Notes: generated from the letters alone by a model not told the origin. A DNA stretch of 43,421 nucleotides from an uncultured Halanaerobiales bacterium (GCA_913055675.1 CAJXKY010000018.1:1-43421); one strand, 5' to 3'; numbered from the stretch's first letter, positions 26,187-35,275 are shown. Program-made: numbers and translations.

Positions 26187-26846
26187 TTAATTTTCAGGTT
26201 TACTCTTAACAAGATAATCAACAAAAATATTGGAAGTCATAATATTATTATTATCCAATTCTCCATTTTCAACAATATTTTCTGCTTCTGCAATAACAGT
26301 ATCAGCAGCCATTGCCATTATAGGATTAAAGTTCTTAGCAGAATGACGATAGATTAAATTACCGCTTTTATCTGCTTTCCAGGCTTTAATAATTGCTATA
26401 TCAGCACCAATTGGGGTTGCTAAGATATGTTTCTCTCCCTCTACTTCAATAATCTGTTTACCTTCTTCAGCTTTTGTGCCAATTCCAGTTGGGGTTAAGA
26501 TACCCCCTAATCCCGCACCATGAGCTCTAATCTGTTCTACAAGTGTCCCTTGGGGAATTAATTCTATTTCAATTTCTCCATTGTTCATTTTTGCTCCTAC
26601 ATCCGGATTTGTTCCAATATGAGAAGTAATTATATTATTTATATCAGCTGTGGCTAAGAATTTACCCTTACTTTTATAATTATAGCCCGCATCATTTACT
26701 ATGATAGTCAAACTATGCAAATCGAGCTGATTAACATAAGCTAATACAGTTTCAGCAGTACCACAGTCCAAAAAGCCACCAATCATAATTCGCATCTCAT
26801 CATCAAAGAACTTATCTAATTCCTGCATATCTATTACTTTACCCAT
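26187..26846 (-). CDS. atoD: butyrate/acetoacetate CoA-transferase subunit A
   Basis: This is the alpha subunit of the same CoA-transferase. It shows IMIGGFLDCGTAETVLAYV near the N-terminus (the GGF-x-G region) and GAGLGGILTPTGIGTKAEEG in the middle. The 219-residue length is normal. It lies between crt (11 bases) and atoA. Together AtoDA would release acetoacetyl-CoA for thiolysis while making butyrate. Confidence 0.95.
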   Translation of the reverse strand: MGKVIDMQELDKFFDDEMRIMIGGFLDCGTAETVLAYVNQLDLHSLTIIVNDAGYNYKSKGKFLATADINNIITSHIGTNPDVGAKMNNGEIEIELIPQGTLVEQIRAHGAGLGGILTPTGIGTKAEEGKQIIEVEGEKHILATPIGADIAIIKAWKADKSGNLIYRHSAKNFNPIMAMAADTVIAEAENIVENGELDNNNIMTSNIFVDYLVKSKPEN

Positions 26847-26857
26847 TGATTGCCTCC

Positions 26858-27640
26858 CTACTCACCCTTGAATTGAGGTTTTTCTCTTTTTAGAAATGCC
26901 GTCATACCCTCTTTTTGATCATATGTGTTAAAACATTCGCCAAAAGTTTGTGCTTCAAACTCCAGACCTTCCTCCTGATTAGAATTAAGTCTGTAGTTAA
27001 TAGCTTCTTTTGCTTTACGAACAGCAGAAGGAGAATTATTAATTATTTCATCTGCTATTTCTTCTGTTTTTTTATCTAATTCGTCTAATTCTGTTAAATG
27101 ATTTAATAATCCTATTTCTTTTGCTTTCTTACTATTTATATAACGACCTGTATAAATATATTCGCGAGCGAGACCATCACCTATTATTCTACTTAACCTT
27201 TGGGTCCCACCAAATCCTGGTATGATTCCCAAACCTACTTCTGGTTGTCCGAATTGAGCATTTTTACTGCCAATTCTAATATCACAGGCTAAAGCTAATT
27301 CACATCCACCGCCAAGTGCATGGCCATTTACAGCAGCTATAACAGGCTTGGAACAGTTTTCAATTTTGTTAAAAACTCGCTGACCCAAAGCAGCAAATTC
27401 TTTTGCTTTAGCAGAGTTCATCTCCTTCATTTCACTAATATCTGCACCTGCTACAAATGCTTTATCCCCTTTCCCTGTTATTATTAGGACTCGCAAATTT
27501 ACCTCATCCGCAATTATATCTACTGCTTCTTCTATTTCAAGTAATGTTTCTTTATTGAGAGAATTTAAATGTTCAGGTCGATCAATTTTTATATATGCTT
27601 TGTTGTGCACTGTTTTTGTAACAATATTTTTAAACTCCAC
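26858..27640 (-). CDS. crt: enoyl-CoA hydratase / crotonase
   Basis: Crotonase interconverts 3-hydroxybutyryl-CoA and crotonyl-CoA. The 260-residue protein has the oxyanion-hole stretches FVAGADISEMKEM and VNGHALGGGCELALACD. The catalytic glutamates fall in ALGGGCELALACDIR and QPEVGLGIIPGFGGTQRL. With hbd and atoDA upstream and downstream it forms a C4-CoA operon; crotonyl-CoA also arrives from Kal in lysine breakdown. Confidence 0.93.
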   Translation of the reverse strand: MEFKNIVTKTVHNKAYIKIDRPEHLNSLNKETLLEIEEAVDIIADEVNLRVLIITGKGDKAFVAGADISEMKEMNSAKAKEFAALGQRVFNKIENCSKPVIAAVNGHALGGGCELALACDIRIGSKNAQFGQPEVGLGIIPGFGGTQRLSRIIGDGLAREYIYTGRYINSKKAKEIGLLNHLTELDELDKKTEEIADEIINNSPSAVRKAKEAINYRLNSNQEEGLEFEAQTFGECFNTYDQKEGMTAFLKREKPQFKGE

Positions 27641-27657
27641 TATAAATCCCTTCTTTC

Positions 27658-28500
27658 TTAGTATTGATAAAATCCTTCTCCGGTCTTTCGACCTAATTGT
27701 CCTGCTCTAACTTTTTTTCTTAAAAGTGGTGCTGGCCTATATTTAGGATCTCCAAATTCATCCTGAAGGGTTTCCATAATTGCTAAACAAACATCTAAAC
27801 CAATTAAATCAGCTAAGGCTAAAGGACCTAAAGGATGATTAGCTCCTAATTTCATTGCAGTATCGATATCATCTGGTGTTGCAATATCTTCTTCAACTAA
27901 AAAGATAGCTTCATTAATCATTGGTATTAATAATCTATTTACTATAAATCCGGGTGATTCATTCAGTTCAACTGCATTCTTACCTATAGAATCAATAAAT
28001 TCATGAGCTTTCTCAATTGTTTCCTCACTTGTCAAAATGTTATTAATTAGTTCTACAAGCTGCATTACAGTTACCGGATTGAAAAAGTGAATCCCAACAA
28101 CTTTTTCTGGCCGGCTAGTTGCAGCAGCCAGTTCAGTCAAACTCAAAGCTGAAGTGTTACTTGCAATTATTATATCTTCATCTAAAATCTCATCAAGTTT
28201 ATTAAAGATCTCTTTTTTTACTTCCAGTTTTTCGGGACCAGCTTCTATAACAAGGTCAACATCTTTAATATCCTCATATCTAACAGTAGTATCTATTCTT
28301 CCCAATATTTTTTCTTTCTGATCTGTACTTATCTTTTCTTTATTAATAGCTCTATTTAAATTCTTCTCGATAGTATCAATACCTCTTTGTAATAATTCTT
28401 CTGTTAAGTCAACCAGTATAACCTCATAACCAGAACCTGCTACTACCTGTGCGATGCCATTACCCATCGTTCCCGAACCAATTATTGCTATTTTATTCAC
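27658..28500 (-). CDS. hbd: 3-hydroxybutyryl-CoA dehydrogenase
   Basis: Hbd reduces acetoacetyl-CoA to 3-hydroxybutyryl-CoA with NAD(P)H. The Rossmann motif is [20 protein letters not shown], the catalytic histidine lies in [15 protein letters not shown], and [17 protein letters not shown] and [19 protein letters not shown] are intact. Length 280. It starts with GTG, eight bases after AGGAGG, and is the first gene of hbd-crt-atoD-atoA. A sigma-54 promoter lies 60 to 90 bases upstream. Confidence 0.96.
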   Translation of the reverse strand: MNKIAIIGSGTMGNGIAQVVAGSGYEVILVDLTEELLQRGIDTIEKNLNRAINKEKISTDQKEKILGRIDTTVRYEDIKDVDLVIEAGPEKLEVKKEIFNKLDEILDEDIIIASNTSALSLTELAAATSRPEKVVGIHFFNPVTVMQLVELINNILTSEETIEKAHEFIDSIGKNAVELNESPGFIVNRLLIPMINEAIFLVEEDIATPDDIDTAMKLGANHPLGPLALADLIGLDVCLAIMETLQDEFGDPKYRPAPLLRKKVRAGQLGRKTGEGFYQY

Positions 28501-28570
28501 TAATTATTCCTCCTTTATAGTTTTCTTTTCGTTTTTATATTTAACTAAAATAATATACACTTATATATTA

Positions 28571-28586
28571 TGCAAAATCTGTTCCA
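28571..28586 (-). promoter_or_regulatory. sigma-54 promoter of hbd-crt-atoD-atoA
   Basis: On the minus strand TGGAACAGATTTTGCA fits TGGCAYRNNNNTTGCW with one difference (A for C at the fourth base); GG (28585-28584) and GC (28573-28572) are exactly ten bases apart. The expected start is near 28560, 60 bases before the hbd GTG. Confidence 0.75.
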
Positions 28587-28617
28587 TATATATATTATAT
28601 CTTAAATTTAAGACAAA

Positions 28618-28647
28618 ATAAAAAAATCCCGGGTTAAAACCGGGATT
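28618..28647 (-). terminator. Rho-independent terminator after hsp20
   Basis: On the minus strand AATCCCGG pairs with CCGGGATT (28625-28647), followed by a T-run. It separates hsp20 from the sigma-54 promoter of the hbd operon. Confidence 0.85.
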
Positions 28648-28665
28648 CAAATTCTTGAATAATAT

Positions 28666-29103
28666 TTACTTAATATCTATTGTCTTTTTCTTGCTTACTG
28701 TCTCTTCTTTTTTAGGTAATGTGATCTCTAATATCCCATTATCATACTCAGCTTCTACTCCATCTTCTTTAATATTTTCAATGTAAAAACTTCTATGATA
28801 ATTACCTTTTTTTCTTTCTCTTCTAATATATCCTTCTTTTTCTTCTTCCTCATAATGTTCATTATTGGCTGTTATTGTTAGATAGTTATCATCCATTTCA
28901 ACATTGATGTCTTCTTTATCCATCCCAGGTAATTCAGCATCTATAATATATTTATCATCTTTTTCCTTAACATCAGTTCTAAAACCAATCTCAGAACGGT
29001 CCATCACATTATCGAAGAAACTGTTCCATAAAGCATCAAACGGATCATCACTTTTTTCAGGAGTTCTTTTTTCTCTTCTGCTACCAGGAACTAAATCAAA
29101 CAT
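28666..29103 (-). CDS. Hsp20/alpha-crystallin small heat-shock protein
   Basis: This is an ATP-independent holdase chaperone of 145 residues. The alpha-crystallin domain runs from about residue 42 to the end: DVKEKDDKYIIDAELPGMDK at the start, EYDNGILEITLPKKE at the end (the conserved G-x-L motif region). A short N-terminal arm (SDDPFDALWNSFFDNVM) precedes it. It appears monocistronic, with its own terminator and a CtsR-like repeat region upstream. Confidence 0.95.
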   Translation of the reverse strand: MFDLVPGSRREKRTPEKSDDPFDALWNSFFDNVMDRSEIGFRTDVKEKDDKYIIDAELPGMDKEDINVEMDDNYLTITANNEHYEEEEKEGYIRRERKKGNYHRSFYIENIKEDGVEAEYDNGILEITLPKKEETVSKKKTIDIK

Positions 29104-29125
29104 ATAGACACCTCCAATTGAAATT

Positions 29126-29160
29126 TTTGACTTTAACTGATTTTTTGACTTTACTTTACT
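29126..29160 (-). promoter_or_regulatory. CtsR-like heptad repeats upstream of hsp20
   Basis: On the minus strand two exact AGTCAAA heptads (29126-29132 and 29144-29150) occur 18 bases apart. Each is preceded, at the three-base spacing TAA, by a degenerate heptad (AGTAAAG and AATCAGT). The CtsR operator is RGTCAAA-NAN-RGTCAAA, so this resembles a doubled, weakened operator in the hsp20 leader. Confidence 0.45.
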
Positions 29161-29203
29161 TTCTACTTATTATTATAATGATTATTATAAAAATTTCAAA
29201 TAT

Positions 29204-29234
29204 AAAAAAACGGCAATAATGAAGATTATTGCCG
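29204..29234 (-). terminator. Rho-independent terminator after the PHP gene
   Basis: A perfect 10-bp stem (CGGCAATAAT with ATTATTGCCG, 29211-29234) and four-base loop are followed on the minus strand by seven Ts. It ends the lon-nagA-PHP unit. Confidence 0.9.
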
Positions 29235-29262
29235 AATAGATGAAAATATTCTGTTAAATCTT

Positions 29263-30009
29263 TTAGTTTCTTAAATTTACTTTATTTTTCTTGTCTAAAA
29301 ATTCTAAGACTCGTTCCATTGATGAATTAATAATATTATCATTTGTTATAAGTCCATCTCCTACAATTGGTTCTAAATTGCTCAAATCACCAACTAGATC
29401 TCTATAATGTGCATCACTATTTAAAGCTAATAAGTTATTATTTTTTAAGGCTAGTTTTATCAATTTTCTTGATAATTTTTTATCTCCACGACTTCTCTCG
29501 TTCTTTTTATGGGAACTCGCATTGATTTCTAAAATTACGTCATATTCTTTAGCAGCCTGTACTATATCCTCTAAATCTACCATATTTGATAAATTAATTG
29601 GATGAGTTATCATATCAACTAATGGGTTCTTAATAGCATTAATTGTAGCTCTTGTATGCTCTTTAACACTAGTATTTGTATAACCTGTATTCATATGAAT
29701 ACCACAAGCCACAAAATTGAGATCTCTAAAATATCTTTCCGCCAAATCTAAAGAACCATCATTTAAGATATTAGCTTCGATTCCCCTTAAAATTTTTACT
29801 CCTTTTATCTTTTCAGGTAGAACCTTTAAATTATTAAAATAATTAAAATGCGTACCACCTGGCAACGCAGGTCCATGGTCAGTTAAAGCAATCATTTTAA
29901 GTCCTTTATTGCTAGCCTCTTCAGCTAATTCGTCTATGGTTGAATATGCATGTCCACTAAACATAGAGTGTACATGCAAATCTGCTTCTATTTTTATCAC
30001 TTTGTTCAC
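29263..30009 (-). CDS. PHP-family phosphoesterase (YcdX-like)
   Basis: This is a polymerase-and-histidinol-phosphatase domain protein of 248 residues. Metal ligands are visible in EADLHVHSMFSGHAYST, ALTDHGPALPGG, GIEANI, CGIHMNT, ITHP and LNSDAHYRDLVG, the order found in YcdX-type trinuclear-zinc phosphatases. The substrate is not known. It starts six bases after nagA ends, with which it is almost certainly cotranscribed. Confidence 0.9.
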   Translation of the reverse strand: MNKVIKIEADLHVHSMFSGHAYSTIDELAEEASNKGLKMIALTDHGPALPGGTHFNYFNNLKVLPEKIKGVKILRGIEANILNDGSLDLAERYFRDLNFVACGIHMNTGYTNTSVKEHTRATINAIKNPLVDMITHPINLSNMVDLEDIVQAAKEYDVILEINASSHKKNERSRGDKKLSRKLIKLALKNNNLLALNSDAHYRDLVGDLSNLEPIVGDGLITNDNIINSSMERVLEFLDKKNKVNLRN

Positions 30010-30015
30010 TCCTAA

Positions 30016-31146
30016 CTATTTAACTTCACACTTTTGTTTCCCTTCTTTAAATACATTTATGATATCTAATGATTTGTCCATTAATATTAAATCAGCTTTT
30101 TTATTTAGTTCTATACTACCTATTTTTGAATCAAAGTTAATTTTGCGGGCCGGATTTAAAGTAGCCATTTTTATTATTTTATCTATACTTAAATCAGTAA
30201 ATTCAGCCATATTTTTAACGGCTTTCTGCATTGAGAGTATACTTCCTGCCAATGTCCCATCCTCAAAACGGGCACTTCCATCCTTTAAAATTACTTTTCT
30301 CTCATTGAATTGAATTTGATCACCTTCATATAGCGCTGCCGGCTGGGCATCTGTGATAAGGATTAAATTATCTAAACTTTTTAATCTTAAAATCATTTGG
30401 ATCATGGGACGAGAAATATGAATACCATCAACAATTATTTCTGTACTGATATTTTCTAGCAGAGCTGCTCCAGCTGCCCCAATCTCTCTATGATGAATAC
30501 CTTTCATCCCGTTAAAAAGATGGGTTACCAGAGAAATTCCTTTTTTAAAGCCTTGTAAACTTTCTTCATAACTAGCATTCGTATGCCCCATTGCAGAAAC
30601 TATATTTAAACTATTTAATTTATTAAGTAAATCAGTAGCTCCCTCAACTTCAGGAGCTACTGTCACAATTTTAATTATTTCTTGATATCTATCAAACAAT
30701 TCAAAATTTAAGGCTTTCATGTACTTTTTATCTTGAGCGCCAGCCTTGGCTGGGTTTAATAAAGGGCCCTCTAAATTAATACCTTTAATAACATTGTTTT
30801 CTTTATTTATTACTTCCTGGATGTTTTTGATTGCACTTTCCATTCGCTCAATACTTGCAGTCATTACTGTTGGTAAAAAGGATGTGGTACCTACTTTAGT
30901 TAGAGCATCAGCCATTTCTTTTATATCATTTTTTTTAGCTGACATTAAATCAATACCAAAACTTCCATGCATATGCAGATCTATAAAACCCGGGCTAAGA
31001 TAATAACCATTACCATCAATTATTTGATTATCATCATCAACTTCAATATCTTTTTCTATAGCTAAAATTTTATCTGAAAATTTTATATCATAACCTTTTA
31101 ATACTTGATTAGGTTTTATAATATCGACATTTTTTATTACCCGCAA
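30016..31146 (-). CDS. nagA: N-acetylglucosamine-6-phosphate deacetylase
   Basis: NagA hydrolyses GlcNAc-6-phosphate to glucosamine-6-phosphate and acetate, used in amino-sugar and cell-wall recycling. The 376-residue protein has PGFIDLHMHGSFGIDLM, INLEGPLLNPAKAGAQ, MGHTNASYEESLQG, THLFNGMKGIHHRE and LITDAQPAALYEG, all NagA signatures. TTG start at 31146 with AGAGGTG six bases upstream. It lies 24 bases after the Lon-family gene; nagB and a sugar transporter are not in the window. Confidence 0.95.
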   Translation of the reverse strand: MRVIKNVDIIKPNQVLKGYDIKFSDKILAIEKDIEVDDDNQIIDGNGYYLSPGFIDLHMHGSFGIDLMSAKKNDIKEMADALTKVGTTSFLPTVMTASIERMESAIKNIQEVINKENNVIKGINLEGPLLNPAKAGAQDKKYMKALNFELFDRYQEIIKIVTVAPEVEGATDLLNKLNSLNIVSAMGHTNASYEESLQGFKKGISLVTHLFNGMKGIHHREIGAAGAALLENISTEIIVDGIHISRPMIQMILRLKSLDNLILITDAQPAALYEGDQIQFNERKVILKDGSARFEDGTLAGSILSMQKAVKNMAEFTDLSIDKIIKMATLNPARKINFDSKIGSIELNKKADLILMDKSLDIINVFKEGKQKCEVK

Positions 31147-31170
31147 TTACAACACCTCTTATCCTATAAG

Positions 31171-33558
31171 TTAATCTTCTTTATCTTTACTTTTAAATTC
31201 AACAGCTTTTTCTGCTTTTTCTTTCATGACTTCTTTTACCTTTTCATGTACCTCTTCAGCTGGTCTGTCAAACATTAGTTCTATTGCTTCATCTATATTA
31301 CTGACTGCATAAAGATGAAATTTATCCTCTTTAATATCATTAATTACATCTTCTTTTAACATTAAGTTATCTTTATTTTGTTCAGGAATTACTACTCCTT
31401 GTTCACCGGTCACTTTTTTGTTTTGACAGACTTTATAAAATCCTTCTACTTTTTGGTTCACTCCACCAATCGGTTGAATATCACCTTTCTGATTCATTGA
31501 ACCAGTAATAGCAAGGTCTTGTCGGATTGGATAACCAGATATTGCTGATAAGATTGCAATCAATTCAGCAGCAGTCGCACTATCACCATCTATACCACCA
31601 TAACTTTGTTCAAAAGCTAATGAAGCATTTAAACTTAGGGGAATCTCTTGGGCATATTTATTACCAAGATAACCAGAGAAAATGAGTACTCCTTTGTTAT
31701 GGATTTTACCACTCATATCCGCTTCACGCTCTATATTGATTACGCCTTCTTTTCCCATAAAAGTTTGCGCTGTAATTTTAGTAGGTCTACCAAAAGCATA
31801 TTGTCCAGTTTGATATACTGATAGACCATTAATTTCTCCTGTTTTTTTACCATCTATATCAATTAAGATATCTTCTTCTTCTATTTTTTCTTGTATTTTT
31901 TCTTCAATTAAATTTGATCTCTTAACTCTTTCTTTGATGGCTTCCTTTACATCATCTTTTTTAACTAGTTTATGGGAATTAACTTCTGCTAATGAATCCG
32001 CTTCATATATGACTTCTAAAATTTGGTTGAATTTAGCTGTCATTTTATCTTTATCCTCAGACATCCTGCTGCTGTATTCAATAACTTTAGAGACCGCTTC
32101 AGGAGTGAAATGATTTAAGCCTTCATTATTACAAATCGAAGCAATAAAGGAAGCAAATTTTTCCATGTTTTCTTCATTTCTCTTCATTTCATAATCAAAA
32201 GCGGCTCTTATTTTAAATAGTTTTTGAAATTCATCATCATAGTGATACAGAAGTTGATAAATATATGGATCCCCAATCAAAATAACTTTAAGATCCACAG
32301 GAATGCCTTCTGGTTTTAAACCACTAATTGGGACTGCTCTGTATTGTTCCCCTATATTTTCAACAATAATTTCCTGGTTAACTAATACTCTTTTTAAAGT
32401 TTCCCAGGCAAAGGGTTTTGTGAGTAAATCTTTTACTTTCATAATTAGATATCCACCATTCGCTTCATGGATAGAACCACTTTTGATCATGGTGAAATCA
32501 GTTGTTAAAGTTCCAAATTTACTTTTGGCTTCTATTTTCCCAAATAGATTATAATATGTGGGGTTAGACTCAAAAATAACTGGTCCGCCTTCTAGTTCTT
32601 TGTTATCCACTATTAAATTTACTTTATAACGGACAAAGAAGGATCCATCATCATTTTGTTGAAATAGTTGTGCCATTTTATTTTTCTGGGAAGCCTCATC
32701 TTTCTTTTTGAATTTATCTAAATGTTGAGTGATATCATTTTTTACTCTTTCCAAATACTGGTCAACTTCATCTATATCTCCATATTTCTCTTTTAGATTT
32801 TCAATCTTAGGTTCAATTACATTAAGGCTTAATTTCTTTTCCATTTCCTTTAACTTTTTTTGTGCTTCGGATTTGTGTTCTCGTATCTCTCTCATCATTT
32901 TTTCCATATCATTTTGTATTTCCTGGCTCTTTTCCCTTAATTTACTTTTCTTTTCTTCATCAAGTTTTTGAAACTCATCTTGTTTAATTATATTGCCGTC
33001 TTCATCTATTGGAACTGGTACAGTACCTCTTGCTGTGTTTTGTAAGGTAAAACCATCTTTTTTTATCTCTTTATTAAACTCTTCCATAATTTCATTAGAC
33101 TTTTCTTGATACTGAGACATTATCTTACTGCGAGCTTCATCATATTCGTCACTTTGAAATACTTCGGGAATTTCTTCTTTTAGATCTTTTATGAAATTCT
33201 CCATATCACTATCTAACCTAATTCCAGTACCAGGGGGCAATTTCATTGCCTTTGGCTTTTCAGGATTACTGAAATTAAATACATAACACAAATCATGTGG
33301 GGCAGATTTTTTATCAGCCTTCTTTTCAGCAATAGTTTTAGCATAAGTAGATTTACCAGAACCAGGTACACCGGATATATATATATTATACCCTTCATGT
33401 TCAATTCTCATACCAGTTTCTATCGCATCTACGGCTCTTTTTTGTCCAATAACTCCTTCTTCAAATGGATCAAGTTCAGCTGTGGATTCAAATGTAAAGT
33501 TACCTGATTTACAATAACATCTTAGTTCATCCGCAGAAATATTATAATTTTTATCCAT
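31171..33558 (-). CDS. Lon-family ATP-dependent protease (AAA_32 / LonB-like type)
   Basis: The 795-residue protein starts with an ATPase region with Walker A GVPGSGKST near residue 62. It contains a long charged, probably coiled-coil insert at about 180-280. It ends in a Lon protease domain. The Ser-Lys dyad is S660 (GGIDGDSATAAE) and K703 (GGVNQKVEG), 43 residues apart as in E. coli Lon. It is not the classic LonA, because the N-terminal substrate domain is missing. ATG with GGAGGTG upstream. Probably heads lon-nagA-PHP. Confidence 0.93.
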   Translation of the reverse strand: MDKNYNISADELRCYCKSGNFTFESTAELDPFEEGVIGQKRAVDAIETGMRIEHEGYNIYISGVPGSGKSTYAKTIAEKKADKKSAPHDLCYVFNFSNPEKPKAMKLPPGTGIRLDSDMENFIKDLKEEIPEVFQSDEYDEARSKIMSQYQEKSNEIMEEFNKEIKKDGFTLQNTARGTVPVPIDEDGNIIKQDEFQKLDEEKKSKLREKSQEIQNDMEKMMREIREHKSEAQKKLKEMEKKLSLNVIEPKIENLKEKYGDIDEVDQYLERVKNDITQHLDKFKKKDEASQKNKMAQLFQQNDDGSFFVRYKVNLIVDNKELEGGPVIFESNPTYYNLFGKIEAKSKFGTLTTDFTMIKSGSIHEANGGYLIMKVKDLLTKPFAWETLKRVLVNQEIIVENIGEQYRAVPISGLKPEGIPVDLKVILIGDPYIYQLLYHYDDEFQKLFKIRAAFDYEMKRNEENMEKFASFIASICNNEGLNHFTPEAVSKVIEYSSRMSEDKDKMTAKFNQILEVIYEADSLAEVNSHKLVKKDDVKEAIKERVKRSNLIEEKIQEKIEEEDILIDIDGKKTGEINGLSVYQTGQYAFGRPTKITAQTFMGKEGVINIEREADMSGKIHNKGVLIFSGYLGNKYAQEIPLSLNASLAFEQSYGGIDGDSATAAELIAILSAISGYPIRQDLAITGSMNQKGDIQPIGGVNQKVEGFYKVCQNKKVTGEQGVVIPEQNKDNLMLKEDVINDIKEDKFHLYAVSNIDEAIELMFDRPAEEVHEKVKEVMKEKAEKAVEFKSKDKED

Positions 33559-33587
33559 GTATTCCCACCTCCGAATTTGTTATTTAA

Positions 33588-33616
33588 ATTATACCATAAT
33601 CATTGTGTTAATTGAA
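33588..33616 (-). promoter_or_regulatory. extended -10 promoter of the Lon-family gene
   Basis: On the minus strand TGGTATAAT (33588-33596) is an extended -10 element, with a weak -35 (TTCAAT, 33611-33616) at 17 bases. Transcription would begin near 33580, just before the gene. Confidence 0.55.
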
Positions 33617-33660
33617 AGTTTTAAGCATAAATAAAGTCTCTCATCTTTTTCTTTGGTAAA

Positions 33661-33765
33661 TAAAAAACCCTATCTGAGATAACAGATAGGGAAGGGGTGT
33701 CAAAATTATTAATGTTACTTTTATTTGGTTATATATACTCAAATACATACTTATTTATCAATTTC
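33661..33765 (-). ncRNA. candidate small RNA or leader RNA, about 105 nt
   Basis: A good sigma-A promoter (33772-33800) and a perfect terminator (33662-33691) bracket about 105 bases in the gap 33559-33856. No gene lies between them. The only reading frame inside (34 codons) has no SD and runs through the terminator. It may be a free small RNA, or an attenuated leader for the Lon-family gene that begins 100 bases farther on. No known RNA family was recognised. Confidence 0.5.
33662..33691 (-). terminator. Rho-independent terminator
   Basis: On the minus strand CCCTATCTG pairs perfectly with CAGATAGGG (33668-33691), followed by six Ts. It may end both the hydantoinase transcript and the short transcript from the promoter at 33772-33800. 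Confidence 0.88.
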
Positions 33766-33771
33766 AAAGAT

Positions 33772-33800
33772 AGTATAACATAATTATTTACTTTGTGCAA
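33772..33800 (-). promoter_or_regulatory. sigma-A promoter with no gene before the next terminator
   Basis: On the minus strand TTGCAC (33795-33800), 17 bases and TATACT (33772-33777). It lies 57 bases after the hydantoinase stop and about 80 bases before a strong terminator. Confidence 0.65.
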
Positions 33801-33856
33801 GTATTCACAATAATTTTTTTAATAATAACCCCTTTTTATATTTCTTGATCTTTGAT

Positions 33857-35245
33857 TTAATATAAAGAGCTCTTCTCAGCTTCAATAAACTGTCCGTGTC
33901 CCCTGAATCCACGGTAAGCTCCTTCATCTATTAATATTTCTCCTCTACTGATCGTTGTGAGAGGAAACCCTTTGACTTCAATATGCTTATATGGACTATA
34001 CTCAGCCATTGAATGCATGAATATATTATCAAGTGGACGAGATATTTCTGGATCAAATATTATTATATCTGCATCAGTACCTTCCTTTAAACTACCTTTT
34101 CGAGGATATAGCCCAAATATCTTAGCCGGATTTGTAGATAACTTATTTACTATATCTACTATATTAAGACCTTTTTCAGTACCAAAGTGTTGAATTAAAG
34201 GTAATAGCGTTTCTGAACCTGGAATCCCTGGTAAAATATTAAATGAATCATCCCCAATCTTTTTCTGAGCTTTTGTAAATGCGCAGTGGTCAGTTGCTAC
34301 CACATCTAAGTCATCTTCAGCTAGTCCCTTCCATAAAGTTTCATTATCTTCTTTGGTTCTCAAAGGTGGGGTCATAAAATACAGATAACCATCTTCTCTT
34401 TCTAAAAACTCTCTGTTTAATACCAAATAATGAGGAGTGGTCTCAGCATATAAGTCTCTTCCTTCAGACTGTTGTTTTTTGAGTGCTTCAAGTCCTAATT
34501 CAGATGAGAGATGAGCTATATAGGCTGGCATTTCCATTATGTCTATTAGTTCTCCAATGTTTTTTATTGCTTCCGCTTCAGATTTATCAGTTCTTATATC
34601 TGGATGATATTCTACACCAGTTTTATCCTCTTTTTTATATTTTTCTTCATTTTCCTCTATAATTTGATTATCTTCTGCATGAACAGTTGGTAACAATTCT
34701 AGCTGATTTAGTATTTTAAATAGTTCATAAAGATTTTCTTTTTCAAGTAAATAGCCTTCTTTACGATAAGTTGTAAAGATTTTTATACTATTAACTCCTT
34801 GTTCCTTTATTTCTCTTAATTCACGTGCAATTTCATCATCAAAGTGAGTAATAATTTGATGGAATGAATAATCAACTACGGCATCCCTTGCTTCGTCTTT
34901 TCGGTTATCCATTGATTCTTTTAAAGAATTATCTCGTTCATGTTGATCATCAATATAATCTATGAAAGTTGTTACTCCTCCAAAAGCAGCAGCAAGTGAA
35001 CCACTGTAAAAATCATCAGCAGTTACCGAATTCCTAGACTTCAGTAAATAATGTGTATGAGCATCAATCATTCCCGGTAATACATAGCGTCCTTTAGCAT
35101 CAATAATTTGACTACTATTGAATTCTGCTTCATCAAAATTTTCTGGACTATCTATCTTCTTAATTTGCTCATCTTCTACTAAAATATTTAGATCCTGTAC
35201 TGAGTCATCTTTTACAACTTTACCATTTTTAATATATATACTCAT
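33857..35245 (-). CDS. dihydropyrimidinase / hydantoinase-family cyclic amidohydrolase
   Basis: This enzyme family opens cyclic amides such as dihydrouracil, hydantoins or allantoin. The 462-residue protein shows the metal motif PGMIDAHTHYLL, a carboxylated-lysine candidate in NSIKIFTTYRKEGYL, histidines in TVHAEDNQ and AYIAHLSSELG, and the aspartate in VVATDHCAFTKAQK. These favour hydantoinase/dihydropyrimidinase over dihydroorotase. The substrate remains uncertain; the pseudouridine genes 2 kb away make a pyrimidine substrate attractive but unproven. ATG with AGGAGG upstream. Confidence 0.85.
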   Translation of the reverse strand: MSIYIKNGKVVKDDSVQDLNILVEDEQIKKIDSPENFDEAEFNSSQIIDAKGRYVLPGMIDAHTHYLLKSRNSVTADDFYSGSLAAAFGGVTTFIDYIDDQHERDNSLKESMDNRKDEARDAVVDYSFHQIITHFDDEIARELREIKEQGVNSIKIFTTYRKEGYLLEKENLYELFKILNQLELLPTVHAEDNQIIEENEEKYKKEDKTGVEYHPDIRTDKSEAEAIKNIGELIDIMEMPAYIAHLSSELGLEALKKQQSEGRDLYAETTPHYLVLNREFLEREDGYLYFMTPPLRTKEDNETLWKGLAEDDLDVVATDHCAFTKAQKKIGDDSFNILPGIPGSETLLPLIQHFGTEKGLNIVDIVNKLSTNPAKIFGLYPRKGSLKEGTDADIIIFDPEISRPLDNIFMHSMAEYSPYKHIEVKGFPLTTISRGEILIDEGAYRGFRGHGQFIEAEKSSLY

Positions 35246-35275
35246 TTAAATCCTCCTTTTAATAATTAATAATAG

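Noticed and set aside
33661..33745. A 34-codon reading frame inside the orphan small transcript
   Set aside because: It has no SD, its codons run through the terminator stem, and it resembles nothing known.
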